From Hydrangea macrophylla (lineage: Eukaryota; Streptophyta; Magnoliopsida; Cornales; Hydrangeaceae): a stretch of 64,000 nucleotides of DNA. The position numbers were made by a program, and so were the translations under genes. Position 1 is the first letter of the stretch. Every line of letters begins with the position of its first letter. Under the pieces are notes generated by a model. That model was not told the DNA's origin and did not search any database. It saw only the letters and a program-made list of their open reading frames with translations. The stretch spans positions 70,981,169-71,045,168 of the forward strand of contig CM066988.1 of NCBI GenBank assembly GCA_033977485.1, given 5' to 3'. Positions 12,463 through 22,941 of the stretch are shown in pieces.

Positions 12463-12619
12463 GACTTACCTTGTGAATGGTGTGTTTGGTGGCCTTGTTG
12501 GTACTGCTATCTTTGTTGGTTTGTTCATTTGAAGAGCAGCCAACCAATGGTAACATAAGAAGAACCAAACTTAGAGGAAAATAAATCATTAAATATACCA
12601 ACTTCGTTAATATTTTCAT
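7728..12619 (-). CDS. Cytochrome b561-domain membrane protein, four exons (no DOMON domain)
   Basis: Exons on the minus strand are 12619-12470, 11944-11783, 8975-8827 and 8106-7728. All introns are GT-AG and the joined frame is 840 bases (279 residues plus TAA). Exon 1 gives an N-terminal signal-like hydrophobic stretch (LVLLMLPLVGCSS) and a polar segment. Exon 2 starts VSSKMAFDIIIHG and supplies the first core helices (HGLLLWASMGFLMPVG). Exon 3 begins MLSVLLATAGA and carries NNNHQRVGLALY. Exon 4 carries RSLWYFVHWSLGTT, then FYLFQDKWEYIQKQG and a polar tail. Four histidines (HG, LHAI, NNHQR, VHWS) sit where b561 proteins bind two hemes. The family moves electrons across membranes, commonly from ascorbate. 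Plant relatives like At2g30890 have the same signal peptide plus b561 layout, and the length fits. No frameshift or internal stop was seen. The exact paralogue is not assigned. Confidence 0.85.
8463..8684. mobile_element. Tourist-like MITE (222 bp) in intron 2 of the b561 gene
   Basis: Ends are GGTCCTGTTTGGAATT and AATCCAAATGGGCCC, an imperfect terminal inverted repeat. TAA flanks both sides (8460-8462 and 8685-8687), as expected for PIF/Harbinger-derived MITEs. Lies between exons 3 and 4 boundaries of intron 3 counted from the start codon (between 8106 and 8827). Confidence 0.6.
9504..9676. mobile_element. MITE (173 bp) with exact 9-bp target duplication, b561 intron 2
   Basis: ATAAATCAA stands at 9495-9503 and 9677-9685. 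The arms begin AATAATGATACACTCACATC on both strands. Nine-base duplications suggest a Mutator-like origin. Its interior is related, in reverse complement, to 15717-15801. Confidence 0.8.
10462..10635. mobile_element. Foldback MITE (174 bp), GAGTAAT family, 9-bp target duplication
   Basis: TTGTATAAA is repeated exactly at 10453-10461 and 10636-10644. The element starts GAGTAATATTTGGG and ends CCCCAAGTATTACCC and is almost one long hairpin, with arms holding GTGTCTATCTCTCTCCTG and its complement. Located in intron 2 of the b561 gene. Confidence 0.88.
11142..11411. mobile_element. Degenerate Tourist-like MITE, b561 intron 2
   Basis: The left end (GGTGTCTTTGGAATC) and right end (GAATCCGAACGAGCC) are imperfect inverted repeats. 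Internal phrases (CATATATTAGC, ATAAATTTTAGGAATA, TGCTTTTACATTTGCCTAAA) match the element at 8463-8684. Confidence 0.45.
11500..11711. mobile_element. A/T-run MITE-like element with inverted CGTTACCAAACG motif, b561 intron 2
   Basis: Runs of AAAAACAAAAACAGAAAAC alternate with complementary CGTTTTT stretches, and ACGTTACCAAACG occurs twice (near 11615 and 11692). The right edge ACCAAACGAGCCCTAA looks like a hAT- or Tourist-type MITE terminus. The left edge is uncertain. Confidence 0.4.
12058..12392. mobile_element. MITE (about 335 bp) in intron 1 of the b561 gene
   Basis: GGCTCTGTTTGGTTTG at the left and CCAAATAGAGCG at the right are inverted repeats. TAA (12055-12057) and TAG (12393-12395) flank it. 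It ends about 80 bp from the exon 1 splice donor. Confidence 0.55.
12413..12461. repeat. (GA)n microsatellite next to the exon 1 splice donor
   Basis: About 24 GA units lie directly downstream (minus-strand sense) of the exon 1 donor GTAAGT at 12464-12469. In sense orientation the pre-mRNA reads (UC)n just inside intron 1. Confidence 0.95.
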
Positions 12620-12723
12620 TCTCTAAATCTTCAAGCAAACAGCATAACAAACCCAGACATGAACAATTTTGGCAAATGTAATGCATTCAACTATATATTC
12701 AAGCGTTTAATCTATCTTCAAAA

Positions 12724-12767
<44 letters not shown>

Positions 12768-13125
12768 ACACACATATACCTTTTCATCAATCCTTCTTAA
12801 GATGGGAATACATCAAGTTGAAATAGGAAAGTAAGCAAAAAGTCATGTTTATGCTAGACCTTTCAGAAAATGCAACTACACAGATTATATGTCAATACAA
12901 AAGGAGTTAAGACCATAGAGTGGATTGGTTATGTGAGTTATAAAGCATGGACCTTTAGGCTTTAGTAGTGCTTGATGGTGGATATTAGAAAATTTGAAGA
13001 AGTTAAAGTAAAGGGTGGTTGATTTCAACAATATTGTGGGCCTGATCAACATGGAGTATATATATTGGATCTACGTATACTATGTATTCTGTAACATACT
13101 AATACACCTAGACTTACTGCTTATA
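12620..13125. other. Region upstream of the b561 gene with a (CT)n repeat
   Basis: A pure CT run of about 19 units lies at 12726-12763, roughly 110 bp upstream of the b561 start codon, and may be part of the 5' leader or core promoter. No TATA box is clear. Nothing else is recognised. Confidence 0.5.
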
Positions 13126-13335
13126 GTGTCGGTCCTAAGTTTTGGGGGGCCCTATACGAATTCTAAAATATGGGCCCTAAGGTTATATGGGAAAGTAAAA
13201 TTTTTTTGTTCTACTTATACATAATTATATGTAAAATTAATTTTTTGTCACATCTGCAATTGGATTTGGGTGCCCTTTGGAGGTGGGAGCCCTAAGCGGT
13301 TGCATGTTTTGTTTACCCTCAGGGCCAGCCTTGAC
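13126..13335. mobile_element. Short hAT-like non-autonomous element
   Basis: Left GTCGGTCCTAAG and right CTCAGGGCCAGCC are degenerate inverted ends. The interior (TTTTGGGGGGCCCTA, GGGAGCCCTAAGCGG) resembles small plant elements with CAGGGCCGGCCCTGA ends. No clear 8-bp duplication was found. Confidence 0.4.
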
Positions 13336-14470
13336 TGCTTATGACTGATGTCTTAATATAGTTGTGTTTAATTGGCTTGTGATGTTACTTTACCCAAGTA
13401 ATTGTGTATCAAATATTTTTCTCCTCATATCCCATGTTAATTTGGTTTCTTTTATCATCATATAGAAATAGAGTAAAGCTAGGTATATCTAAACCTAAAT
13501 AATACACCTGATGTAGATTTCTAAAATTATTCATCAGTTATCAAATAAAATTCGAATTAATTTCAAAACTGCCACGATACATCAATAGGTGGATAATTTA
13601 AGTTTACAAAATCAGTATACTTAGCATTTTCCTTAAAAACAAGTATATACACACCCACACATTTTTTTAAATCTCAATGCTATTTTCCTTCTATCCTAAA
13701 TTTGGTTCTCAATTAACAAACAGAGGTAAAGTTTTTATCATTAAGTGTGAATATTTTTGGCCAATTCCACGTAGAATTTTCATCAATTTTGAAGAAAATC
13801 TTTACTGCTTCACTTTTCTCCAAAATCATAGTGACAGAGGGGGAGGGGGGTTATCCAATTTTGAAGCACAATGGAATGAGCCTAACCACATGTGGATAAT
13901 ATGCATATATAATAAGCAGAAAGTATGGGAAGTTAAAGAATAAATTAAAATTATTTGTATTAGCACCAATAAATGTTCAAACTGTGAATATTCTATATGT
14001 AGCCCAACCCAAACAATATACGAACAAATATTAAGTGGTGGAAGTCTCAAAAATTAGGGGTAAAATTTTCTCTGTTCCTTCTAAACCTATAGATAGAAAA
14101 AATTTATAAAGATAAAATTGGTAGGGGTACATCACCTTCAAACTTTTTGGTGATATGCAATGATGAAATCAGAGAACTAACGTGATCATGCTCCTTCTAG
14201 ATCGACCAAAGAAAAAAGTTGCTTAATATATCTCATGGATATGACTCCATTCCACTTCAAAATGTTGCATTTGTGTTCATTCCTTTTGGACATTCTTCAA
14301 CTACATACCTACACCCTAGCTAGTGTCCCAATTTAAAAAGTCTACATAATGTAGAATCACTAATGATATTGCATGATGGTATATTTTTAAGTCCAACGTT
14401 TCTGTAGGTTTTAACAACCCTAGGCCGGCCTAGTCAAAAGATTATTTTCCTTGGGCAACCTTATTCAAAA
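13336..14470. other. Intergenic, nothing recognised
   Basis: AT-rich DNA with short open frames only; no domains, hairpin elements or RNA genes were recognised. Confidence 0.5.
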
Positions 14471-14665
14471 GAGTAATACTTGGGACACAATCAAAAGATA
14501 CAATTTTGGGACACAATCTTCATTTTGTGTCTATCTCTCTCTTAATGGTCCTAGTGAGTACTGTGGGGTCCACTGGCACTATGGGTTCCGTCAGGAGAGA
14601 GATAGACACAAAATAGAGGTTGTGTCCCAAAATTGTGTCTTTTGGTTGTGTCTTAAGTATTACTC
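14471..14665. mobile_element. Foldback MITE (195 bp), GAGTAAT family, 9-bp target duplication
   Basis: TATTCAAAA is exact at 14462-14470 and 14666-14674. Ends are GAGTAATACTTGGGACAC and TTAAGTATTACTC. The arms carry TTTTGTGTCTATCTCTCTC and its complement, with a turn around CTGTGGGGTCC. Confidence 0.9.
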
Positions 14666-14674
14666 TATTCAAAA

Positions 14675-16862
14675 AGGTTACATCACCTAAGGCACACAAG
14701 AGCTTGATCAGTGAATATTTGGGTCTCTGTTTCATTAAATTTATAAATGACTTCTCTTAAATATGCTTTTGTGGAGTAGTTAGATAATTAAGAACTTTTT
14801 TTTTTTTTACCACTTTTGGTCGAAACAATTTAATGGACAATAGAAAAAATAATGAAGAACAAAGACATCCCCTGAGATTTGTCTTTATATCTGTTGGTCT
14901 TAATTTGAAGCAATTTCACTAATGCTATGTATTGTCTTCTAGTTTTACTCCCACCTGCTAAACAGAAAGAACAAAATGACTTTCCATACATTTAATATAT
15001 TCTACGGATTTCAAAACTCAACATTAATTCAAAACTTGCAAAAATGGGATATGGCCCTTCTGTCTGTCGGAAAAAAAAAATCGTCAATGATTAGGGAAAG
15101 TGCAATTGTAAATAGCCTTACTGGTTCCTTCTTTTTTAACCAATCATAGGTATAAAAAATCCATTTTCATTCCTAAGGATACCCTTTCCCTTCCTTCACC
15201 ATTGCTTAATTACACTTGTTTTTTTCTTTTCTTTACCTTTTTTTTTTTTTTTTTTTTTAAATTTCTTTTCTAATTTTTTTAATTTTTTTTTTAATCTACC
15301 TTTCCTAACATAGATAAGTCTCACAAGGTATTTTATGTAGCCAAAAGCCACATATAACGATGATTTCATACTTTTCTACTTCCAACAGGAATTACAAAGG
15401 GAGGTTTGTCCACAATAGAAAAACCTCTAAGTGTGGTCCTTGTAATTTACCCAAAGTAATAATACGTGGAGGACATGCACTATGTAACAGACAAATATAG
15501 TGCAATTTTTGTGCTGTAGAATTCAAATACATAGTCTGAAAAACAGCTGCATATTGGCCCTACCAACTATCGAGCACTATACTTGATTTCTTCACACTCA
15601 TGATAATGACACACCACAAACACAACACACACACACACCAGATGGTACAAACATTGTGCACTCGGCATGGCTATGGAAAATGCTATAGTCTCACAATCTT
15701 TTTCTACACATTATGCTTTAAATGCATGTATTTTGTATTGTTTGAATTTTTCACACTTTTCTGTACACCACTTACATAACACATGGTATATGAATTTAAA
15801 GCTGAGTGTAGAAAAATATGTAAAAAAGTGTGTGAATATAATAGTGTTCTTATGCTATTCTTTAATCCAAATCGTTGTACCACATTATAGGATCAGCAAT
15901 AGGGCTGCTAAACAGGGTGCCACTGCCAAATTATAGCGTCGCTTATAAGAGTGGTATTTTGAGGTGATATGGTTTAATTTGGTATTTTTTCTAGAATGTA
16001 ACATTGGGGGTGTATATATATATATATATATATGTTAAAAATATGACATTTTAGTATATTATAGCATTGCCAAGATATAAGTTTGGCATATATCTAAAAT
16101 AGCAGTTACCACTAGAGAACGTCTAAATGCTTGCTTTCTCAATTGTAGCACATGCAGTGGCACCCGCATTATGCATGTGTTATGCATGTGGTACAATTGT
16201 GAATCCATTTGGAAATAAAATTTGTAATTCAATTTTAAAAAACATAGCATTATTCTTTACCGTCCAAGTATCTAAAATTCGAATATTAAGAAGACTTGGG
16301 ATATTTTTGGAGGTCCACAAAATTATGAATTAGGCTATTTACAATGAACCTATTATATATTAGCCTTATGATAGTGGTCAAAATTAATCTTATCAAAAAC
16401 AAAATTGTCAAAATTAATAAATTAAAAGCTAACAAGTTTCACTTCATTATAGAAATGCAAATATGTAAACGTACTTTAGAAAAACTCGAAATGTCACAAT
16501 TCAAGTTTCACTTCATCATGCTTTCTTGACAGTCAAGTCATAGTGAATCTCTCTCTCTTCCCTCTTGTAATAATCACATAATTATAGTAATATATACATA
16601 AGTGTATATTATAATTACATCTATTTGGATAGGTTGCAAACCAACCAAACAGTCAATAAAATAAAATTTAGACATTTCTGAATTTACAAATTTAGAATCA
16701 ACCAATTTTAAATTAAATAACCCATGAAATTAGACAATTTACGCGACGAAATGTTTTCTTATTGATCTCTCTAATCAACTCAACTCCATTCAAGAAAGTT
16801 TTATTGCATAGATCATACGGCTAAAAATACATCCCACAACGGTTAGGATACACAAATGGCTA
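14675..16862. other. Intergenic, with remnants of a MITE related to 9504-9676
   Basis: 15717-15801 matches the interior of the MITE at 9504-9676 in reverse complement (TTTTCACACTTTTCTGT, CACCACTTACATA). Its ends are degraded. There is a poly(T) run at 15239-15258 and (TA)n at 16015-16033. No gene recognised. Confidence 0.5.
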
Positions 16863-16867
16863 GCTCT

Positions 16868-16993
16868 GTTGTCAGAGCAGTAATGGATAATGTTAGAGCA
16901 CAAAGTGTCGCTAAATGTTTTAGCGACAATTTTTGTTATTAAAACTTTTAACGACACTTTTTGCTCTAACATTAGCCATTGCTGCTCTAGCAA
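16868..16993. mobile_element. Foldback MITE (about 125 bp) with TTAGAGCA arms
   Basis: The left arm (AGAGCAGTAATGGATAATG, TTAGAGCACAAAGTGTCGC) is complementary to the right arm (TTTTTGCTCTAACATTAGCC, ATTGCTGCTCTAGC) with a loop around 16930. Target duplication not resolved. Confidence 0.65.
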
Positions 16994-17640
16994 TAACACT
17001 ACCCTACACAAATCTCTTCAACTAATAAGGGCTTCTGGTTTTTATCTCTCAATTTGATTAATCAACTACATACAGGTACTACATAAGACTTGTTGATTAG
17101 GGGTGGTGGAGTGTCTCTTTGAAGATTTCAAAAATAAATTATAGTAAGGACATTAGGATTACAGCTATGAACATGTACTTAATGATATCAGATAGTGAGA
17201 ACAAAAACTAAATCATCACAAACAATTGCAAAGTTAAGAGGTAATTATTGCTATTCAAACATTTTCTATATTTTTGCAAGTTATAATGAGAACAGTAAAA
17301 ATATACAGAAAATTTTCAAACTTTTTTGTAATTAAGCATTGAAACTAGCATATTGATTAGATTTGGTCGCTTAAAAGATGATTGGGTGTTAATTGTATGA
17401 ATTTTATAGCTTAATTTACTTTACAATTAGGATTAGAGGATTGGCAAAATAATTTTGAAACTCAAGTACTACTAGGTGAAAGGCCTTCAATTCTGTGTGT
17501 CTCTATGTGTCTGTGTGTGTTTGTGTTTTTTTTTTTTTTTCCTCTAATCTGACACTATAGATAGACAACTGAGTAGCTCCTCAATGGAGCATGAAAAATC
17601 GAGATGTTGGCTCGGGGTAATTTTTGCTAATGCGATTTAG

Positions 17641-17882
17641 GCTTAGTTTGACCCTATTTTGGTGTTTCTTCTTTTTTAAAATACAATTTCATGTTAATTT
17701 AATTGGTTACTAGTTTATGATCTTTGCAAAAATTGAACTTATGGCTTTTTTGAGGGAGCTTTTAAAAGCTCAAGGTTGTTTATTGGTTTCATGATTTTTT
17801 ATGAAGAGTAATGTATCACTTATACAAAATTATTAAACAACTAAATAATAAATTTCATAAGCTAGTTTTAAAAAGCCACGTG
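17641..17882 (+). repeat. Hairpin MITE copy, plus orientation (pair with 18704-18985)
   Basis: Begins GGCTTAGTTTGACCC and centres on GAGCTTTTAAAAGCTC (about 17757-17772), a perfect 16-bp palindrome. The whole copy matches the reverse complement of 18704-18985 at roughly 80 percent by eye. Confidence 0.7.
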
Positions 17883-18328
17883 GATATAGTAGTAAAAAAT
17901 TGCGTTTAGTTAACAACTATTCAAGTAATTTTGGTCGATCGCAAATTTATGCATTTGACTCGGATGTTTTTGTGATTTAATTGCATAATTTCTGATTTGT
18001 CTAACAATTTCATTCTAGCTTTTGGAGTTTCATAATCATTGTTGCCAAATGAATTTGTAGTTGAGGATTCCCTTTGTTTAATTAGGTTGGTAGGTTTGTA
18101 GATTGCTTGGAATTTATTCAGGTTGATCTATTTAAACTAGGAGTATTCCCAGTTGGTTTTTGAAGGATTTTTAGCTGTTTAAAATTGACTTTTCGGTCGG
18201 TTTAGGATTATCTATTCCTTTAAAAAATCGATCAATAAGTATTTAGTCGGCTTAATTTTTGTCAGATTTCAATTTTCGACTTTTCTAGAATGCCCCTAAT
18301 TTAAACCAATCAAGCGTGGAGCAAAAAA

Positions 18329-18525
18329 GGGAAATGCTAGATGCACAAAAAAAGTGCACAACGAAATGCACAAACAGCTTAAAATTATTGGACTTCGTGC
18401 TGAAAAATCTGTACACACAAAAAGACAAAAAAAAGGAGTGTACAACTTTTTCAACACGAGGTCCAACAAATTAAAGCAGGTTGTGCATTTTGTTGTGCAC
18501 TTTTTTTGTGCATCTAGCATTACTC
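18329..18525. mobile_element. Foldback MITE (197 bp), AATGCTAG type, 9-bp target duplication
   Basis: AGCAAAAAA is exact at 18320-18328 and 18526-18534. The element starts GGGAAATGCTAGATGCAC and ends GTGCATCTAGCATTACTC. Ends are related to, but internal sequence distinct from, the GAGTAATACTTGGG elements. Confidence 0.85.
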
Positions 18526-18703
18526 AGCAAAAAAACCTTCTACCACTACGCGTAAATATATATATATATATAAATATAAATTTTTTAAACACCTTTTTGA
18601 GAATATTACCCAAAAATCCCTAACTCCCATTCTTTAGTGGTAAAACCGACCAAAACTTTAACATTACTCTCCGCATTAAAAGATCCTCACTTTGGGACTT
18701 AGG

Positions 18704-18985
18704 CTAAGTTTGGTCCTTATGTAGCTTTTTAAAATAGTTTATGAAATTTATTATTAAGTTGTTTGATAATTTTATACAAGTGACACATTACTCTTAAAAA
18801 AAAATCATAAAATCAAAAAACAACCTTAAGTTTTTAAAAGCTCCATTCTAGAGCTTTTAAAAACTCTCCCCAAAAAAACTTTAAGTTTAATTTTTGCAAA
18901 GCTCATAAACTAATTACCAAATAAATTAACATAAAATTATGTTTTAAAAAAGAAAAAGTAACAAAATGAGAGCCAATCTAAGTTT
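18704..18985 (-). repeat. Hairpin MITE copy, minus orientation (pair with 17641-17882)
   Basis: Reads as the reverse complement of 17641-17882, including AACAACTTAATAATAAATTT and the AGCTTTTAAAAACT centre. Its own ends, TTAGGCTAAGTTTGGTCC on the left and AGCCAATCTAAG on the right, are inverted repeats, as in a stand-alone MITE. Confidence 0.7.
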
Positions 18986-19208
18986 TAATGTGGTTTAAAA
19001 TCATCCCTAATCCACGTTTATAGAATTTTTCTTGACTCATTTACGCTTTTTGTAATATATTAAAGATCATTTATCAAATGCCTTAAATAATGAATTATTT
19101 ATCAAATCACTTGAATCATGGAACTAATAGTTAGTTATTGAAATGAGTATACCTATCTTTATCAAATCCCCTGTTTCAAACTTCAGCCACAACTTTATAT
19201 TTTATTAT

Positions 19209-19382
19209 GAGTAATGTTTGGGACATAACTTTCATACAATTTTTATACAACTTCCCCAAAAGATGTGTCTATTTCTCTCCTGTGATGTCATTGGACCCCA
19301 CAGTGACACAGGAAAGAGATAGACACATTTTTTGAGGAGGTTGTATGAAAGTTGTATAAAGATTATTTCCCAAATATTACCC
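19209..19382. mobile_element. Foldback MITE (174 bp), GAGTAAT family, 8-bp visible target duplication
   Basis: TTTATTAT flanks it at 19201-19208 and 19383-19390. Ends are GAGTAATGTTTGGGACAT and CCCAAATATTACCC. Very close in sequence to the copy at 10462-10635. Confidence 0.85.
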
Positions 19383-19505
19383 TTTATTATTCCCTTTTGA
19401 AAATATTTCTCTCTCATCCTCTTTCTATCTCTACATTAGAGGAAACTGTTGGCCTACAACTATGGGAGACATAGGACCATTTCTCTCTCATCCTCTTTCT
19501 ATCAC

Positions 19506-19690
19506 GAGTAATACTTGGGGCACAACCAAAGCCACAACCTTTTGTCCACAATCTTCATTTTGTGTCTATCTCTCTCCTAGTGGGCACTGTGGGGTCATTG
19601 GCACTGTGGGACCCATCAAGAGAGAGATAGACACAAAATAGAGATTATGGGCAAAAGGTTGTGACTTTATTTGTGCCCCAAGTATAACTC
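19506..19690. mobile_element. Foldback MITE (185 bp), GAGTAAT family, 9-bp target duplication
   Basis: TTCTATCAC is exact at 19497-19505 and 19691-19699. Ends are GAGTAATACTTGGGGCAC and GTGCCCCAAGTATAACTC. Closest in sequence to the copy at 14471-14665. Confidence 0.9.
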
Positions 19691-20149
19691 TTCTATCACT
19701 CCTAGTATACACATGCAGGACCATTTCCGTGACTTTCTTTACAGCTGTTAGTGGGGCTCGCCATCTATTATGTTGTCTCGAGACTGAGAGTCAAGTCATG
19801 GGAGGGTAATTTTAACAGAAAAGCTACACAAAAATGGCACTTACATGGTACGCCTCCATTTTTATCCATTTTCATCTCCTAAAAAACCTCTCAAATTCCC
19901 ATTTCAACGTTTTGGCTTCTGGGCTCTATTTATTATCAAATTTCACTGCCCCCCAAATTGGTCCAAATTCACCTCAAATTAGTCACCATCAATGTGGGAA
20001 AGTTCATAATTTACTTCACACCATCTAGCAAATCAGATTTTGCATTTGTGAAGGCCATAGAAGTGTTTAGTGTTCCATAAAGCTTCATATCTGATATTGC
20101 TAGGAAATGCGAGTTCTTTCAGTAATTTGCCCTCTAAGATGTTAATCTT

Positions 20150-20444
20150 ATTGAAATCATGGCTTTATCCAAAATTTGGCACCGACATTTAGTTTCTTTA
20201 ATTGGGTATTGTGATGAACGGTCCGAAATGATACTAGTTTATGAATTCATGGTAAAGGGTATTCTCAGATCTCATCTATATATTGAAGGGTCTGAGGAAG
20301 ATTCTTTTAAGGTATGTATTGTCTTGGAGCCAAAGGCTAGAAATTTACATTGGTGCTGCAAAGGGACTTCATTACCTCTACACTTGTTTGGAGGGAGGAA
20401 TTATCCATCATGACGTTAAGTCCACGAACATTTTATTTGATTCT
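20150..20444 (+). pseudogene. Receptor-like kinase fragment (CrRLK1L/FERONIA-like), frameshifted
   Basis: Frame 1 (from about 20159) reads LSKIWHRHLVSLIGYCDERS followed by [11 protein letters not shown], kinase subdomains IV-V. Near 20313-20325 the reading shifts by one base. The second frame then reads [18 protein letters not shown] and [16 protein letters not shown], subdomains VIa-VIb. The catalytic HRD is HHD. Homology stops at about 20444, before the DFG loop, and nothing of the extracellular malectin-like region or the remaining kinase domain is present. The phrase combination is typical of the CrRLK1L cell-wall-sensing kinases. This is a dead fragment, possibly captured or left by deletion. 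Confidence 0.8.
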
Positions 20445-20807
20445 GATCGATTCGACGGTGGCTGGTCGGTTCGTCACTGGTCGTCGAATCTTGAATGAGG
20501 AGAGGAAGGGATTTGGGGATTTTTAGGGATTTTACGTGAAAGAGGAAGGGAGGGACTGATATGCAATAATAATGTGCGCCTCACAATTTCTTTTTTGCAA
20601 ATATATCCTTTTTGTGAGATGTGTTGTGTAATCTCTTGTGTGCCTAGCTTTTCTGTAATTTTAATATGTATCATTTGGTGTGTTGAACAGACGATACATT
20701 AACATTACTGCTTTGATGTAAAATATTTAGCAGAATTATAGTGAAAATTGAAATATAATAAATATAATATATGCATCATTTCATATACTTCAACCACTTA
20801 CTGAATA

Positions 20808-20810
<3 letters not shown>

Positions 20811-20850
<40 letters not shown>

Positions 20851-21440
20851 CGCAAACCACATTTCACTATTTCATTTAACAGATAAATGGATTTCAAGTG
20901 GAACCGGGTACAACATCAGAAGACAGAAAAAGAACAAAGCTCAAAGGGACAACAACAAAAGATAACAAAAATCAAGAAAAAAGCAAATACAGAAAAATCT
21001 TCTAAAAGCCACCCTGCAGTCTCCCATGTTCAAAGATATCTCGAACTGTGACACTGCTAACAAGCTGGGATTGAAGACAAACTGCCAAACCAAACCCACT
21101 AATGAGGAACGCCCCTCCAAAACATCGAGTCTGCAACCAAGAAACCCCCTCAAGCTTCAGATCTAACAAAAAGACGGTAGATCTGAAAGAAACAGAAACC
21201 ATAAAATCGAAGGATCTCGCCGGAGATCCAAGAAAACAAAGAAAAAAACACAAACAAACAAACCCCCATAAAAAATGAGACAAACCTTCAAAGAGGGACA
21301 AAACCCCACACAACAGAGGACAAACTCTCCCAAGGAGAGACCAAAAAGCAAAAAAAGTGGAAAAACCAAGCTCTCCCATAGCGAAAAGCCATGAGAGAGT
21401 CCGGAGGGGCTCAACGCTGGAAAGGGCAGAAGATTCTGGA
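20811..21440 (-). mobile_element. Probable retroposed sequence with poly(A) tail (non-LTR or processed origin)
   Basis: On the minus strand a G/T-rich sequence without introns ends in a poly(A) of about 38 (the plus-strand T run at 20811-20849). A 125-codon open frame (21379-21002) is rich in F, L and C, has no recognised domain, and is probably fortuitous. The other edge meets a (GA)n run at 21445. Flanking duplications were not resolved. It may be the 3' end of a LINE or a processed transcript copy. Confidence 0.45.
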
Positions 21441-21442
21441 CT

Positions 21443-21446
21443 TGGT

Positions 21447-21492
<46 letters not shown>
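21443..21492. repeat. (GA)n microsatellite
   Basis: About 23 uninterrupted GA units, adjoining the 5' side of the retroposed sequence at 20811-21440. Confidence 0.95.
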
Positions 21493-21495
<3 letters not shown>

Positions 21496-21496
21496 T

Positions 21497-22196
21497 CATG
21501 ACATTATGCCCTTGCTTATTTTGTAATTGGGTGGATTTTGCACAATTTTCAAACTATAGGGTGTAAATTGCCAAAATTAAAACCATAGGGACCAAATTGT
21601 CACAACCATTAAACTACAAGGGTGTAATTTGTAATTTAACTTAATAGTATCAATGAAGAAGTAAAATTACACTGAAGGAGAAACAAATTAGAGAAATACC
21701 AAATAAGGACAATCAATTAGAATTTTACTGTTCATGAGCCTTAAGGCTCTTTTATACAATGATGTAGATAAATTAGTTTGTACAAAAAATCACATTAAAT
21801 TATACTATTTTTACCCAAAAAAATTCCAATAGGGGTGCTGTCCCAAAACCCCCGTATAAACTTCTGGTTCCATTGAACCACACTGCTAGGTCTATGGACA
21901 CATAGTGTCATTTTGGGCTGAAAATAATATGATATTCCCATTATGCCCTTGCTTATTTTGTATTTGGGTGAATTTTGCACAATTTTCAAACTATAGGGTG
22001 TAAATTGCCAAAATTAAAACCATAGGGATCAAATTGTCACAAGCCTTAAACTACAGGGGTGTAATTTACAATTTCCCCTAATAGTATCAAAGAAGAAGTA
22101 AAATTACATTGAAGGAGAAACAAATTAGAAAAATACCAAATAAGGACAATCAATTGGAATTTCACTATTCATGAGCCGTAAGGCTCTTTTATATTA
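21497..22196. repeat. Direct duplication, two copies of about 260 bp, offset about 437 bp
   Basis: Copy 1 (about 21503-21763) and copy 2 (about 21940-22196) share CATTATGCCCTTGCTTATTT at the start and ATGAGCC.TAAGGCTCTTTTATA at the end with few differences. The 170 bp between them (21764-21934) is unique. Confidence 0.85.
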
Positions 22197-22519
22197 GAGA
22201 GCATTTTTGCTCACCCAAAAAATGGTTGGTGTATGCTCACCCAAGCATTCTATTGGCCAATATAGTGGAACCTAGGATTAAACATGTTTAATCCTGGGTC
22301 CTACTGTCCATGCATCTATCATCTTGTCAGGATGCTGAATCCATGATTGAATCATAATCTATTCTATCCATACCCATATCCATATTCATACTTGTATCCA
22401 TACTTATTCTTATCTGTATCCATACGTTGATACAATAATACCAATCTTGATATCACATAACTTAGCCAGTAGGCTACACCGGTCGCTTACCTTGTGATGT
22501 CCTACGTCACACCATCCCT

Positions 22520-22735
22520 TGACAGGTTAGCGGTTGTCTACACGGTACATCCTATTTGTAAACAATGGGAGCGGCACATCGAACGTCTTCAACGATATGT
22601 ATATTCTCACAGGTTGTCTACACAGCTAAGAATACATTAGAGCACTAGACGGACGTAGTCGTCAATGGTACACTGGACGTCTTCAATAGTGCACACACAT
22701 CACTGGACATCTTCAACATTAAGAGACGCACTAGG
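22520..22735. repeat. Short diverged tandem repeats
   Basis: CAGGTTGTCTACAC/CGGTTGTCTACAC and CACTGGACGTCTTCAA/CACTGGACATCTTCAA/CGAACGTCTTCAA recur. Similar in style to the repeat block at 1195-1545; likely part of an LTR relic just left of 22942. Confidence 0.55.
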
Positions 22736-22941
22736 AACTCTAACTGTCCCACGTTCACCCGACTCGCCAGCCGTTGATCCCATGGATCCGAAGTACACAT
22801 ACCACTTTATTCCACAGTCGAGCACAAATGCCACTTCTCATCATATTCTCTTATCTCTTCATACCTTCATCCTATGCATGCTGACCACACTGCCGCAATT
22901 TATTTCTTTATTTTGGTTACAATACACTTCAACAGTTCAAG

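Noticed and set aside
12193..12558. 121-codon plus-strand frame
   Set aside because: Crosses a MITE and the GA microsatellite and lies antisense to exon 1 of the b561 gene.
21002..21379. 125-codon hydrophobic minus-strand frame as a membrane protein gene
   Set aside because: Composition follows G/T-rich DNA of a poly(A)-tailed retrosequence; no domain, intron or conserved motif seen.
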